Source: Odiellus spinosus
Lineage: Eukaryota; Arthropoda; Arachnida; Opiliones; Phalangiidae
Length of the DNA stretch: 64,000 nt
Assembly (NCBI GenBank): GCA_963920705.1
Contig: CAWUCO010000074.1
Span: 1,797,637-1,861,636 of the forward strand
Direction: 5' to 3'
A program made the position numbers and the translations under genes. Under the pieces are notes generated by a model. The model did not search any database. It saw only the letters and a list, made by a program, of their open reading frames with translations, and was not told where the DNA came from. This document shows, in pieces, positions 1 through 10,287 of the stretch. Position 1 is the stretch's first letter. Every line of letters starts with the position of its first letter.

Positions 1-2381
1 AAGCGCGAAATCCAACCGTCATAGAACGCCCGACAGATCGTCTCAGCAGTGATATTATGGATTGGAAATGCTTCCGGCCAGCGAGTGAAACGATCGATAC
101 AGGTAAGTAAGTAAGAGTATCCTTCTGACGGAGGTAGAGGTCCAACCAGGTCGACGTGTACATCTGAGAACCGATGAACAGGTTTGAGAAAAGAACCATG
201 CGGGCTGATAGTGTGTCTTGTAACCTTGTTTCGCTGACAAGGTACGCATTCTCGGGTCCACTTTGATATGTCAGCGTTCATTGACGGCCACACAAATCGT
301 TGCGTGATGAGTTTTCTGGTTGGCTTAACGCCGGGATGGGATAAGCCGTGAACGTTGTTGAAAACCTGTTTACGAAGAGGTGCTGGTATGTAAGGTCTGG
401 CTTGTACCGTTCCGAAGTCACAGAAAATACTCTCGTTTGTATCTGGAAGCTTGAGTGCTTTAAGTTGTAAAGACGTCTCCGATTGTAGTAAACTTCGCAA
501 TTCTTTGTCGGTTTTCTGTAATTCTGAGAGCTTTTGGAAATCCAACGTTCCGACATCCACAGGGTTAATCTCAATACGGGATAGAGCGTCCGCAACTGTA
601 TTATCAATGCCTTTGATGTGTCGAATATCCGTGGTAAATTGACCGATGTAATCCAGATGTCTAGCCTGTCGAGGACTAGCCTTGTCGAGCTTCTGATCGA
701 AAGCGAAGGTCAGCGGCTTGTGATCCGTATACAAAGTAAATTGTCGACCCTCGAGCATGTGTTTGAAATGTTTTATCGCTGAGTATGCGGCGAGGAGCTC
801 TCGGTCGTAAGCACTGTACTTCTGTTGCGTCGTAGATAACTTTCGAGAGAAGAATGAGAGTGGTTCAGAGATGCTTCCGTGCTCGTGCTCCAGTGTCGCG
901 CCAATGGCAAAATCAGACGCGTCCACTTTAAGAACGAGCGGAGCGTCGTGTCTGGGATGGGCAAGCATAGTTGCGTCCTGTAAAGCTTTTTTGCAATCCT
1001 CGAATGATTTCTCGGCTAATGATGTCCATTGTATTTTCGTCTTGTCGTTCTTCTTGGCTCCTTTGAGATATTCATTCAAGGGAGCCTGGAGTATTGCGGC
1101 GTTCTTTATGAATCGATGGTAAAAATTGCCCATGCACAGAAATCTTCTTAGTTCGGCAATAGTTCCGGGTTTCGGGTAATCGACGATGGCTTTAATTTTG
1201 CCCGGAAGTGGTGAAATTCCTTGCGAATTTACCATGTATCCCAGGAAATCGAACTCTTCTACTCCAAGTTGCGATTTTGACGGGTTAATTATAATGCCAT
1301 ACTCCTTGAACCGCTCGAATAGCATCCGAAGGTGTGCTTTGTGCGTCTCTCGGTCAGGTGAAGCTACAGCGACGTCATCGACATATACGAATACGAAGTC
1401 CAGGCCTCGACAAACTTGGTCCATAAATCGCTGGAACGTTTGTGCAGAATTACACAACCCAAATGGCATACGCTGAAACTCCCATAGTCCAAATGGTGTG
1501 ATGACGGCAGTTTTGTGAATGTCATCCGGATGGACAGGTATCTGATAAAAAGCTTTGACCAAATCGAACTTCGAGAAAACTTTACATCCAGCAAAGTTAG
1601 CGGTAAAGTTGTTCAGGATTGCCAAAGGATATCGGTCTGGTCGTGTTTGCCGGTTCAACGCACGATAATCACCACAAGGTCGCCATTCTCCTTTCTTTTT
1701 AGGTTGCATGTGAAGTGGACTTGCAAAGTTACTTTTAGATGGACGGCATATGCCTTGCTCGGCCATTAATTCGAATTCTCTCTTGGCTACGGCGAGTCGC
1801 TTGGGATCGAGATTGCGTACACGTTCTACGACTGGTGGTCCAGTAGTCTCGATATGGTGAAATACATTGTGCTTCGGCTCTAGTAATGGTCCAGATGGTC
1901 GAGTTATTTCGGGATATTCCGCAAGCAATTTGTGGAATTCCGATGTTCCGAGGATTGTGGTGATGTTTATTGCGGGATGTTGTATGACCTTGCAATAGGC
2001 TGATATCTGAGTTTTACTATCCACTAGCTTTCTCGTCTTTAGATCTGGCAGGAGATGAAAGGTTGATATGAAGTCCGCTCCGATGATAGGTTTCCCCACG
2101 TCAGCGATAACGAATCTCCATTTAAAAGCTCTTCTAAGTCCCAAGTCGAGTTGAAGAGTCTTTGTTCCGTAGGTTTTGATTGGTGTACCATTGGCGGCGA
2201 ATAATTTGAATTGACATTTGGAGATTCGTTGTTCTTGTTTGGTTGGTGGTATAACTGAGATATCAGCGCCGGTGTCGATCAGGTAGTTGCGTTGTGAAGT
2301 TTTATCGTATATAAAAAGGCGACGTGAATTATTGCCAGTATTGTCGGTGGTCGCCATCTCCGATCGGCCTACTGGTTTCCC
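1..2381 (-). CDS. pol: Ty3/Gypsy pol (protease-RT-RNase H-integrase), partial
   Basis: I followed this minus-strand frame codon by codon from about 2393 to base 1 and found no stop, so pol is open and runs off the window. It has no ATG of its own at the junction and is in the -1 frame relative to gag, with a slippery heptamer at 2375-2381. Domains in order: aspartic protease with DTGAD (2262-2276); reverse transcriptase with YVDD (1374-1385); RNase H with TDHKPL (711-728); integrase zinc-binding HHCC region ending in CVPC (237-248); start of the integrase core with a DLVGPLP motif near 140-165. The rest of the integrase and the 3' LTR lie outside. Order PR-RT-RH-INT places it in Ty3/Gypsy (Metaviridae). 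The open frame suggests a young copy. The family name is not determined. Confidence 0.93.
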
Positions 2382-3286
2382 GGATCCGTTCTCTTATGAG
2401 GGAGCTGGCCCCGTGTCCAAGTGCAAGGATCCTGGCATTTCTTCGCCTTTTCGCCGAAACGGAAGTGGTAGAAACAAAATTTTCCTCTCGGGTTGAAAGT
2501 GCGACCTCGAGACTGCGAACGGCTCGGTCCTCTCTCACGGAAATCTTCATTACGTTGTCGTGGACGACCTCTAGTGAATGCCTCGAATTTGCTGTTGAGC
2601 TCTTCTATTTGCTGAACTAGGTGTCGTACAGATGACGTGTCTTCGGCCTCTCCTGGGCTCTTAGAAATGACAGTGGAAATTGTAATTGGGCGGATGGTCT
2701 CTACAATCTTGTCCGCTTGGGCAGCGATTTTATCCAGATTACTTTCATTGCTCATTACCAATATGCCCCGAACTTGTTCAGGAAGTTGGTCCATAAATAA
2801 GGATTTTAAAATGGCGTCGGTGGCTTGTGAACCTGCTTGTAGGCGCATAGTTTGTAGAAAGAGAGAAGGTTTCTGGTCGCCGATCTGCATACCGCTGAGT
2901 AGTTTTCGTAAGCGTTTCACGTCTGTGTCGCAGAACGAAGAGATTATCCGTGTTTTTAAAGCTGTGAAGGGGTTTTCTGGAGGGATCTTGATAATGTCAG
3001 CAACGTAAGGAACGATGGTTTGGTCCAAAGATTGTAGTACGTAATCGAATTTTGTCTGTTCCGAGACGATACGGTGTAGTCGAAACTGCGATTCTATAGT
3101 GGAGAACCAGAGGTCCGGATTATCTTTCCAAAATAGTGGAAGCTTTATTGTTAGGCGAGAAATTTCTTGTCTTCCCGATCGTTCGTCAGTACTTGCATCA
3201 GTATGCGACATTGCTTGATTGAGCCTCTCGGTCAAATGCTTGATCTGATCGCTCAAAGCAGTTACGTTGTCCTCGTTGTCCGACAT
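2369..3286 (-). CDS. gag: Ty3/Gypsy Gag with CCHC-like zinc knuckle
   Basis: 305 codons on the minus strand with ATG at 3286-3284 and TAG at 2371-2369. The N-terminal half is a typical helical Gag of arthropod Gypsy elements (conserved [13 protein letters not shown] near residue 49, then Q-rich and L-rich helices). An Arg/Ser-rich linker (residues 240-268) precedes a zinc knuckle with C271, H274, C284 and C288; the knuckle is longer than classical CCHC and matches the FG-containing form common in insect Gypsy Gags. It binds RNA and builds the virus-like particle. It overlaps pol and is joined to it by -1 frameshifting. No internal stops. Confidence 0.92.
   Translation of the reverse strand: MSDNEDNVTALSDQIKHLTERLNQAMSHTDASTDERSGRQEISRLTIKLPLFWKDNPDLWFSTIESQFRLHRIVSEQTKFDYVLQSLDQTIVPYVADIIKIPPENPFTALKTRIISSFCDTDVKRLRKLLSGMQIGDQKPSLFLQTMRLQAGSQATDAILKSLFMDQLPEQVRGILVMSNESNLDKIAAQADKIVETIRPITISTVISKSPGEAEDTSSVRHLVQQIEELNSKFEAFTRGRPRQRNEDFRERGPSRSQSRGRTFNPRGKFCFYHFRFGEKAKKCQDPCTWTRGQLPHKRTDPGNQ
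2375..2381 (-). promoter_or_regulatory. -1 ribosomal frameshift slippery site GGGAAAC
   Basis: Read on the minus strand, the heptamer GGGAAAC sits with the gag frame split as G-GGA-AAC, the canonical X-XXY-YYZ arrangement, one codon (CAG) before the gag stop at 2371-2369. The pol frame entered by a -1 slip is open from 2393 onward. A downstream stimulatory fold was not assessed. Confidence 0.75.
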
Positions 3287-3327
3287 GTCGTGCTTCGTAG
3301 CCCTATCGACTTAAAACTAACTTGAAT

Positions 3328-3530
3328 TTCGGGTCACCAATTGTAGTTCTAACGGATAGGTAAAATGATAAGACAGGAATCAACGTAATAACTGAACTTT
3401 TATTTTAAGGTCGCTTGTTTATATACTTCTGTATATTGGCAATAAAAAACTAAAAACATGAAATATTATTTTTGTATATAAAAAAACATTAATCTTAAAA
3501 TCTACTTTTTTATCTCTCCACACACGTAAA
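3328..3530 (-). mobile_element. 5' LTR (partial) and primer-binding site of the Gypsy element
   Basis: On the minus strand the gag leader is preceded by TGGTGACCCGAA (3339-3328), a primer-binding-site-like sequence complementary to a tRNA 3' end of type GGGTCACCA; the tRNA identity is not assigned. Two bases upstream the LTR ends in ACTACA (3342-3347). Within the LTR, a TATATAAA box (3425-3418) and an AATAAA signal (3404-3399) occur in the correct order for U3-R. The outer LTR edge is not defined, because the 3' LTR is outside the window; 3530 is an estimate. Confidence 0.6.
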
Positions 3531-3726
3531 GGCTGGCTTTGCTCGTTTTCTTCGTTTTAATAAAGGGTTATTACCACTTGTAATTAATAGCAAAACAACG
3601 AAGATTTGTTTAAAGTGCTCGGGTCTGTCACGAAAGTTTCAAACGTTCTTAAATGGTAGCAAATCGTCCTTCAGTAGTGATCATGGCTCTTCAACGTCAT
3701 CGTCTTCACCACAAAAACGAAGACAA

Positions 3727-5646
3727 ATGACGCAAGTATCTAATCCATCAACGTCAACAGTACCTGAGCCATCAACGTCCACAGTACCTGAACCAACAAA
3801 GTCCACAGTATCTAATCCATCACCGTCACCAATACCTCAGCCATCAACGTCGCAATTACCACGAAAGCGTACGTCATCAAACACTATTGCCATAAAGCAC
3901 AGTTGTGTTCGGCCCCTGCCAAAGACTTGCTTCATTTGCGGTGTTAGTACACGAACCAGGGTAAAAGCCGAAGTGAGAACAAGTATATTTGTGGAAAGAG
4001 CCATATTTATTCATCGGGACAACCGAATGTGCTCCACGCATCTCGTTAACGGAGAGCTTCCCACCGAAATAATTGCTGGAATTCTGGTTTCCGCTAGATC
4101 AACCATTATGACTGCCACGGACATTGAGCAACTATTACAGGACCTCAGGAAATGTGTTAACGACCTACGGACGCCGAGCTTTGACAACTTCATACAAAGT
4201 GATGAAGACTGTAAAGTATTAACTTCATTGTCCCTGCACGAGTTCCTAGAGTTGCATTCGACTAATGAGGACATTATTCGTACCATCAGATGCTGTTCGT
4301 CGAAGACAGCTCTAGCAGTATTATTGGTGAAATTACGATTGGGTATCTCCAATAAGGTGTTATCAACTTTATTTCATTTAACTGAAAGATCGGTATCAAA
4401 CACGGTAAAAGCGGTTATTATGGCTTTATCGGAGCATTTCGTGCCACATCATTTTGGCCTGCAACACTTATCACGTGACAATCTGATAACAAACCATCAA
4501 TCTGGAGCAGCAGTAAAACTCTTTGCTAGCAACAAGCCTAATTGTCTTATTACCATTGTAGATGGCACCTATATCAAGGTTGGAAGATCCAAGGACTATA
4601 CCGTTCTTCACAAATCCTTCTGTGTGCACAAAGGCCAGCATATCCTCAAGCCAATGTTAATGGTAACAACTACGGGTTACATAATAGATATAATCGGACC
4701 CTACTTTGCTAATGGCCGCAATAACGACGCGCGCATTTTAAACCATTCTATCAAAAAGAGAGAAGAACTCCAGTCTTTCTTTCAAGTTGGTGACGTTGTA
4801 CTGGCAGACCGCGGTTTTCGAGACTCCAACAGCGTACTGACTGAACTGGGTGTGGATTTACAAATGCCTTCGTTCTTGTCTAAAGGCGAGAAGCAAGTAA
4901 ACACGCAAGAAGTTAATCGTTCCCGACAAGTAACGTACCTCAGGTGGCCGGTTGAAGTTAGGAATGGGCATTTGCAGACGGTGTATCGTTTTTTTCAAAA
5001 CCGTATACCTGTGCATATGTTACCATTAGTTCCGGAACTTCTTCAAATTGCTGCTGCGCTGTTGAACGCCTACCACCCGGAGTTACATCTTAAAGGTTCC
5101 TGGGAAGACTCCGTCGAAAAAATGCTGGCAGTCTCTACGAAAGAAAATCCTCTTAAGGAAGTAGTTGAGCGCGATAATCTGCTTCGCAAACCGTCTAAAT
5201 GGCAACGAATTGAGGATAGTGAATTTCAAGACTTCCCTGTACTTCGTGAAAGTGATGTACGTGAGGTGGTAATGAGCGACTTTAAAACGAAACGCGCTGA
5301 ATCTTATGTGGCGTTGACTATAGAGAAATCCGGCTCTTTCAGCGTCGAAGTGTCCAAAGTTGAACATGACTTAATTCGTATACGCGTGCCTGGTCAATTT
5401 TCCACCTCAGCTGTTCACCAAGCTCTAATTCGTTATGTACCGAACGGGACAGGTGCAAATGCCATTAAAGGCTGGTATTGCAATTGCAAAGGTGGTAATT
5501 TGACGATAGGTACTTGTGTTCACGTTAGCAGCGTAATCTGGTATCTTGGTTATCGTCGCCATGAAGATCGAGGCAGTTGGTACCAGTCAAAATTGCGTGT
5601 AGTGTGTGAAGATGCCACTGAGCTTGAACTACCAGACATACGTTAA
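3727..5646 (+). CDS. DDE_Tnp_4-type transposase with C2CH and SWIM fingers (ISL2EU/Harbinger-like)
   Basis: 639 aa uninterrupted frame. The N-terminus is a Pro/Ser/Thr repeat region (residues 1-45). A C2CH finger follows (C68, C71, C102, H105), THAP-like in pattern. A helical region with a helix-turn-helix-like segment (about 195-235) precedes a DDE core: D279 in VDGTYIKV, D361 in ADRGFRD, E410 in RWPVEVRNGH, as in DDE_Tnp_4 transposases of PIF/Harbinger and ISL2EU elements. The C-terminus has a SWIM-type CxC...CxH finger (C585, C587, C597, H599). All catalytic positions are present. The frame is open upstream to about 3497 without an ATG, so the true start may be in an upstream exon; the ATG at 3727 is only the first in this exon. 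I could not find convincing terminal inverted repeats. Confidence 0.85.
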   Translation: MTQVSNPSTSTVPEPSTSTVPEPTKSTVSNPSPSPIPQPSTSQLPRKRTSSNTIAIKHSCVRPLPKTCFICGVSTRTRVKAEVRTSIFVERAIFIHRDNRMCSTHLVNGELPTEIIAGILVSARSTIMTATDIEQLLQDLRKCVNDLRTPSFDNFIQSDEDCKVLTSLSLHEFLELHSTNEDIIRTIRCCSSKTALAVLLVKLRLGISNKVLSTLFHLTERSVSNTVKAVIMALSEHFVPHHFGLQHLSRDNLITNHQSGAAVKLFASNKPNCLITIVDGTYIKVGRSKDYTVLHKSFCVHKGQHILKPMLMVTTTGYIIDIIGPYFANGRNNDARILNHSIKKREELQSFFQVGDVVLADRGFRDSNSVLTELGVDLQMPSFLSKGEKQVNTQEVNRSRQVTYLRWPVEVRNGHLQTVYRFFQNRIPVHMLPLVPELLQIAAALLNAYHPELHLKGSWEDSVEKMLAVSTKENPLKEVVERDNLLRKPSKWQRIEDSEFQDFPVLRESDVREVVMSDFKTKRAESYVALTIEKSGSFSVEVSKVEHDLIRIRVPGQFSTSAVHQALIRYVPNGTGANAIKGWYCNCKGGNLTIGTCVHVSSVIWYLGYRRHEDRGSWYQSKLRVVCEDATELELPDIR

Positions 5647-5808
5647 ACGTAGAAAACCTTAGCGTTAAATGAATAATTTGTCCGTTTTATACAAGTGTGT
5701 TTTGTTTAATATGAAATAAAAATTAAAGATACTACTCCAGACGAAAATTTTTAACATTACGTGGACTCTTATGGGGAGTTGCTGTTGTTCTTTCAGAACA
5801 AACGTTCA

Positions 5809-8270
5809 ATGGAGGTCAGTAACGCTCAAGAAAAAAAACAAAAATTTTCAGAGACAGATCAAGAAATTGAACTCGTGACAACTTCTGTTAGCTGTGGATT
5901 GGATAACCAATTATTAGCTAGCAATGATAGTGCTACGAATGAAGTTGAAAACATAGATAATAAATTAACAGCCTGGTGAGTGTATAGTACTTTACATTTT
6001 ATTGCATTCAGCCTAGCTAGAATGTTTTTTTTTTTATTAAAGGGAGAATGCAACCTAATAGCAAGTGATTTTTTATCGATTCATAATTGCTTAAATAGAC
6101 CTAATCCACTAGAAAAAAAATTACAAACTAATATTAAACTAAAACTTAACTTAAAACGTACCTGGAAAATAGGCTTAGTGGGATTCATGGAGAACAACTT
6201 AACTATCCATATAAGATCTAGTGACCAATGAGCAAAGACCCACCGATAAGGCTCGTATCATAGAGATCTCGCTTAATCGACGTATCTTAGCTCATTGGCC
6301 GCTAGACCTTACTCAGGAAATCCAGCTGATTTCCGCTAAGCCAATTTTTCGGGTAGATTTTAAATTTATTCCTAGTGAAATATTTGTTTGGTAAACTTTT
6401 TATTGGTGGACTCGGCCTATTCGATAAGGAATCGATAAAAATCACTTGTTATGAGTTTGCATTCTCTCTTTAAGAGTTGAAAAAATGCATCACTTTATTG
6501 AATTGGCTCATTTAAAATAGATCAAAGTTATTTACAATTAAATTTTATTATTAAAAAATCATAATAATAACTCATTAATATTGAGTAATAATAATAACTT
6601 ATTAAAGGGATAATGCAACCTAATAACAAGTGATAAGGAATAAATAAAAAAATCACTCGTTGTTAGGCTGCATTCTCACTTAAACATTATAATAGTCTAA
6701 AACCAAATAATCAAAGCATAACTCTTAACTTTTACTAAAGGATTGCTGAAAATATACCACAAACAGTAAAAACGTATTCTAGGACAGAGTTCTCTTTGAA
6801 ATATACGCTTCCCGATGTTCCTGAGATATTTAAAAATAAGGTACAATACGAAGGTCTAAATGATATGGGAAGAAAAGCTATGGACAAAGAGTTATTGAGC
6901 GTTTTATTTAATGATTGCATCAAAAGGTTTGGTTTGTAAGTAAATTAAGTTAAAAGAAATTTGGTCCAAAAATTAATTAATGTTTTTATGCTTTAAAGGT
7001 ATCCGTATCACAAAATTATTGCTGAAAGACTAGTTATGGAATATCCACATTTGAAATCTAAACCAGGAGAAGGACAGGTAAAACATAGGAGCGATGGGTC
7101 CGACACATCGCTTACTGAATTTAGGATTTTTCAAAGGATGATAATTCAGAGATATTAATAATTTAAATTAAACAATTATAGGATCATTGGCACAAAAAGC
7201 TGATTGGAAAATTCAAACATTTTAGGAAGAATCTGACAAATTTTGAAATTGTCGCAGAGAACAAAAAGAAATATGGAAAAGAGTCGTATAAAAATTCAGG
7301 GAAAGACTCGATTGTCAATGTTGTGAGAGTTCAGGTAGTTAAATAATTTATTATATTATTTTGGAACCGATAAATAAATTTTTTTCTTTAAGCCTAATTT
7401 TGAAGCTTTTGAAGATGAAGAAAGTATTGCGGCTCATAAAAATCAGATGTTAGAAAAAATGAAAGATCCTGACATTGACTGGGTTTTAATCGATTTAAAA
7501 ATGGATAAGACTATTGAAGACCGCAGAAAAGTGATACAGGAAAGTAAAGTGTCTGAAGTGTTGACGGAGTATCCTGCGCTGTCCGATATTCGACAGGTAT
7601 AGAATCAAGTCTTATTGCTAAGAAATTAAGTTACTAGTTACTAAATTTCAGTTTTTTATTATCCTTTTTTTAGATATTCTTGGAATTTGAACGAATCACG
7701 AAAATTAACATTGAACGAAAAATTGAAGAATCTTTGATACAATTTTCTGAAAAAATTTGGACAACTGCTAAAAAGAATGTAGCAACCTTAAAATCAGAAA
7801 TTTTAGAAAGAGTCAAAAAAGAAGATCCAGAGGATATGGAAGGTATACTATAAACTTCAATAACATACAACCACTACTTCAAGTCCTTAATGAAAATTAT
7901 CTTTTATCTTAGGTGCTAAAAGATCGTTATCAATTCTTCTAATACCATCCCTTCTTAACGAAAATCACGATTATTTTACCCAAAGGAGGACATATCCCGT
8001 ATTCCAAAGACACCAGTCATAGTTTACTCTGGCCGAAAAATTCTGTCCTCTCCAGAGTATCAAATTTTTGTTGACCAAACTAAAGTAGCAGATGAGTCAA
8101 ACCTACCTAAAGCCATAACCAGCTTAATAGCTCTGTATTGGATTTTTAATGTACAGTATTCTTCTGTATCATTTAAAACTTTGTGTTTTATCGAAACTGG
8201 TTTATTGGGCTTGACATACACAAAATGCACAATCATTGTAAAGAAACTAATAACAAAATTGAAACTTTAA
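5809..8270 (+). CDS. Spliced gene, SAM domain-containing protein 3-like family; frameshift in last exon
   Basis: Seven coding segments can be chained: 5809-5975 (possibly beginning at 5797 after a CTTTCAG acceptor), 6741-6935, 6999-7077, 7182-7334, 7393-7596, 7674-7842, 7913-8270. Each junction has GT donors and AG acceptors and the codon phase is preserved at all six. Introns are 765, 63, 104, 58, 77 and 70 nt. The product shows features I associate with the animal SAMD3-like family: a YPYHKIIAERLV segment, a DHWHKKLIGKFKHFRKN segment, an acidic-then-Lys-rich block, a conserved DRRKVI...EVLTEYPAL block followed by a QIFLEFERIT segment, and a C-terminal half with TPVIV and GL motifs. In the last exon the frame must slip by one base in a four-T run near 7972-7975 to reach the conserved TPVIV block and the TAA at 8268; this is a sequence error or a pseudogene lesion. 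No function is established. A 5' exon upstream of 5797 is possible. Confidence 0.72.
6037..6473. mobile_element. piggyBac-type MITE (TTAA-flanked) in intron 1
   Basis: Terminal inverted repeats of about 45 bp (AGGGAGAATGCA... at 6041 and ...TGCATTCTCTCT at 6458-6469) continue into a shared AAGTGATTTTT/ATCGATT segment. TTAA occurs at both edges (6037-6040, 6470-6473), as in piggyBac-like insertions. The middle contains a second inverted repeat around GACCAATGAGC/GCTCATTGG. No coding capacity. Confidence 0.75.
6602..6683. mobile_element. 82-bp minimal MITE of the same TTAA family
   Basis: TTAA at 6602-6605 and 6680-6683 flank inverted repeats AGGGATAATGCA...AACAAGTGAT and AATCACTCGTT...TGCATTCTCAC that match the ends of the larger element at 6041-6469. 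Almost nothing but the two termini remains, so this is an extreme deletion derivative lying about 130 bp from its longer relative and 57 bp before the next exon. Confidence 0.72.
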
Positions 8271-8337
8271 TTAAAGAAATTTGGGTATTTGGATTTTATT
8301 GACACTCTTCTTATTTCGCATGTTTAGGCGGTTTAAA

Positions 8338-8500
8338 GACGCAATTTCATAAACTCAATAACATTGCGTCAAACGCAAAAATTGAACAGTCAAAGGCAGC
8401 GCGCGAATCGCAACTAATTTAAGTTGCGATCCACGTGCTGCCTTTGACTGTTCAATTTTTGCGTTTGACGCAATTTTTTTGCATTTATGAAATAGCTCTT
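8338..8500. repeat. Near-perfect foldback hairpin (about 160 bp)
   Basis: The arms ATTGCGTCAAACGC...GGCAGC (8363-8400) and GCTGCC...GCGTTTGACGCAAT (8437-8474) are perfect reverse complements over 38 bp. The stem continues inward, with four mismatches, to an ATCGCAACT/AGTTGCGAT core. It also continues outward, less perfectly, through CAATTTCATAAA and TTTATGAAAT. The transcript would form one long hairpin. It starts about 70 bp after the stop of the preceding gene. Probably a MITE; no coding content. Confidence 0.8.
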
Positions 8501-8544
8501 AAATACCAAACAAAGAGTTTTAATCATTTTACTGTCATTTATAA

Positions 8545-9318
8545 TTTAATAATGGTCCTAATCTAAACCGTTAGGGGTGAGAATTTCGACCGAAGTGGGT
8601 AAAAATAGGGTTTGGATTTCAACCATTAATATAATAAAGGCCCTTATCTAAACCGTTTGGGGTGAGAATTTCGACCTTATTGGGTAAAAATAGGGTTTGG
8701 ATTTCAACCACTAATATAATAAAGGCCCTTATCTAAACCGTTTGGGGTGAGAATTTCGACCTAATTGGGTAAAAATAGGGTTTGGATTTCAACCATTAAT
8801 ATAATAAAGGCCCTTATCTAAACCGTTTGGGGTGAGAATTTCGACCTAATTGGGTAAAAATAGGGTTTGGATTTCAATCATTAATATATCAATGGTCGTT
8901 ATCTAAACCGTTTGGGGTGAGAATTTCGACCTAATTGGGTAAAAATAGGGTTTGGATTTCAACCATTAATATATCAATGGTCGTTATCTAAACCGTTTGG
9001 GGTGAGAATTTCGACCTAATTGGGTAAAAATAGGGTTTGGATTTCAACCATTAATATAACAATGGTCGTTATCTAAACCGTTTGGGGTGAGAATTTCGAC
9101 CTAATTGGGTAAAAATAGGGTTTTGATTTCAACCATTAGAATAACAATGGCCGTTATCTAAACCGTTTGGGGTGAGAATTGAGACCTAAATGGATTTTAA
9201 TACCGTTTGGATTTCAACCATTTTTAAAATAATGGTCCTGATTTAAACCGTTTGGGGTGCGAATTTCTGACAAAACTGGTATATCCCTTAAGGGTTTAAA
9301 ATTTAACCATTATTTTTA
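8545..9318. repeat. Tandem array, nine units of 85 bp
   Basis: The marker TAAACCGTT recurs at an exact 85-bp spacing (starts near 8564, 8649, 8734, 8819, 8904, 8989, 9074, 9159, 9244). Each unit carries GGGGTGAGAATTTCGACC, then GGGTAAAAATAGGGTTTGG and an AACCATTAATAT segment. The first and last units are the most diverged and the middle ones nearly identical, which is the usual pattern of unequal-exchange homogenisation. No open frame spans it. Confidence 0.92.
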
Positions 9319-9459
9319 ACTGTGTGTACTGGTATTCAAGGAAATTCTAGTTGGTTGCTGTATAAACTGTTGAAAGCCATATGTAGCATTCCTCAGACTC
9401 GTAATACTTGAGGTTAGTGGTTCCAGGAGAACTGTATTAAAATATCCGAGGAGTATTAT

Positions 9460-9906
9460 TTAATTATTTCGGTGATCCATTTGTATTGCTTCAATTTGCA
9501 GCTTCAGATCCCCGTAGCTGCTTACATAGCTGCCATTTGGTGGGCGATAACATATCCCGATAACCAGACGTTTACAGTTTTTTTCTTTTATACCGCACCA
9601 CAGGGTCTCTAAATTTGAGCCTGTGTTATCGGTTTCTAGGTCAACGTTTATTTCCGATAATTGCAAGTCATTTCTAAAATATATACATATTCCTCCACAT
9701 GATTTGTCCGTAGGGTCTTTTCGAATAAAAGTGTAATTTGGTACCTCAAGAAGTATATCGGGATTTTGATCCGACAGCCATGTCTCAGTTAGGCCAAGGA
9801 TATCGATGGAGTATTTTTCCAAAATATAAATTATATCATGAATATGTCGAGTCAGACTTCTAACATTCAATTGCGCTATTCTCATTCCTTTCGGGTACAC
9901 TGGCAT
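9460..9906 (-). pseudogene. LINE ORF2 N-terminus: AP endonuclease domain, truncated
   Basis: 148 codons match the start of the endonuclease/exonuclease/phosphatase domain of non-LTR retrotransposons: an IAQLNVRSL start strand, LTETWLSD (catalytic Glu), a GGICIYFRNDL strand, and a GICYRPP strand. The domain normally continues to GDFN and a terminal SDH motif and then an RT; here it stops near 9460, where unrelated sequence begins. It is the 3'-truncated partner of the ORF1 pieces at 10288-11378. Not functional alone. Confidence 0.8.
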
Positions 9907-10287
9907 AGACGTGTTCTTTTGTCACGCCACACCCTCATTTTGTTTAGTCTGGGGCCTGCCTTCGTTTTGTTGTCCCAAGGTAGGGTATTTACGAGAGACA
10001 TATCGTGTTACACCAATGGGCCTAGGCCAATTTAAAAGATCACGAACAAGATCGTCGGATTTCCTATTAGCTTCGAAGTAGAAGGTTTTGTGTCTTGATT
10101 GGTTAGTTTCATTTAGAATCGTGACATTTTAGCCCTCTACTCCCAGGTCACAGAGATGGTTTAGGAGGTCCGCCTCAGTTTGGGTTTTATGACATTTTGA
10201 AATTACGAATTTGGAGTTTGGTGCATAGGATAGTTCCAGGACTGTTGGATGGTCATTTAGACCCCAGATTTTTCTCTTGTTTCCTTT

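Noticed and set aside
4011..5367. Minus-strand ORFs of 113 and 94 aa
   Set aside because: Shadows of the transposase frame.
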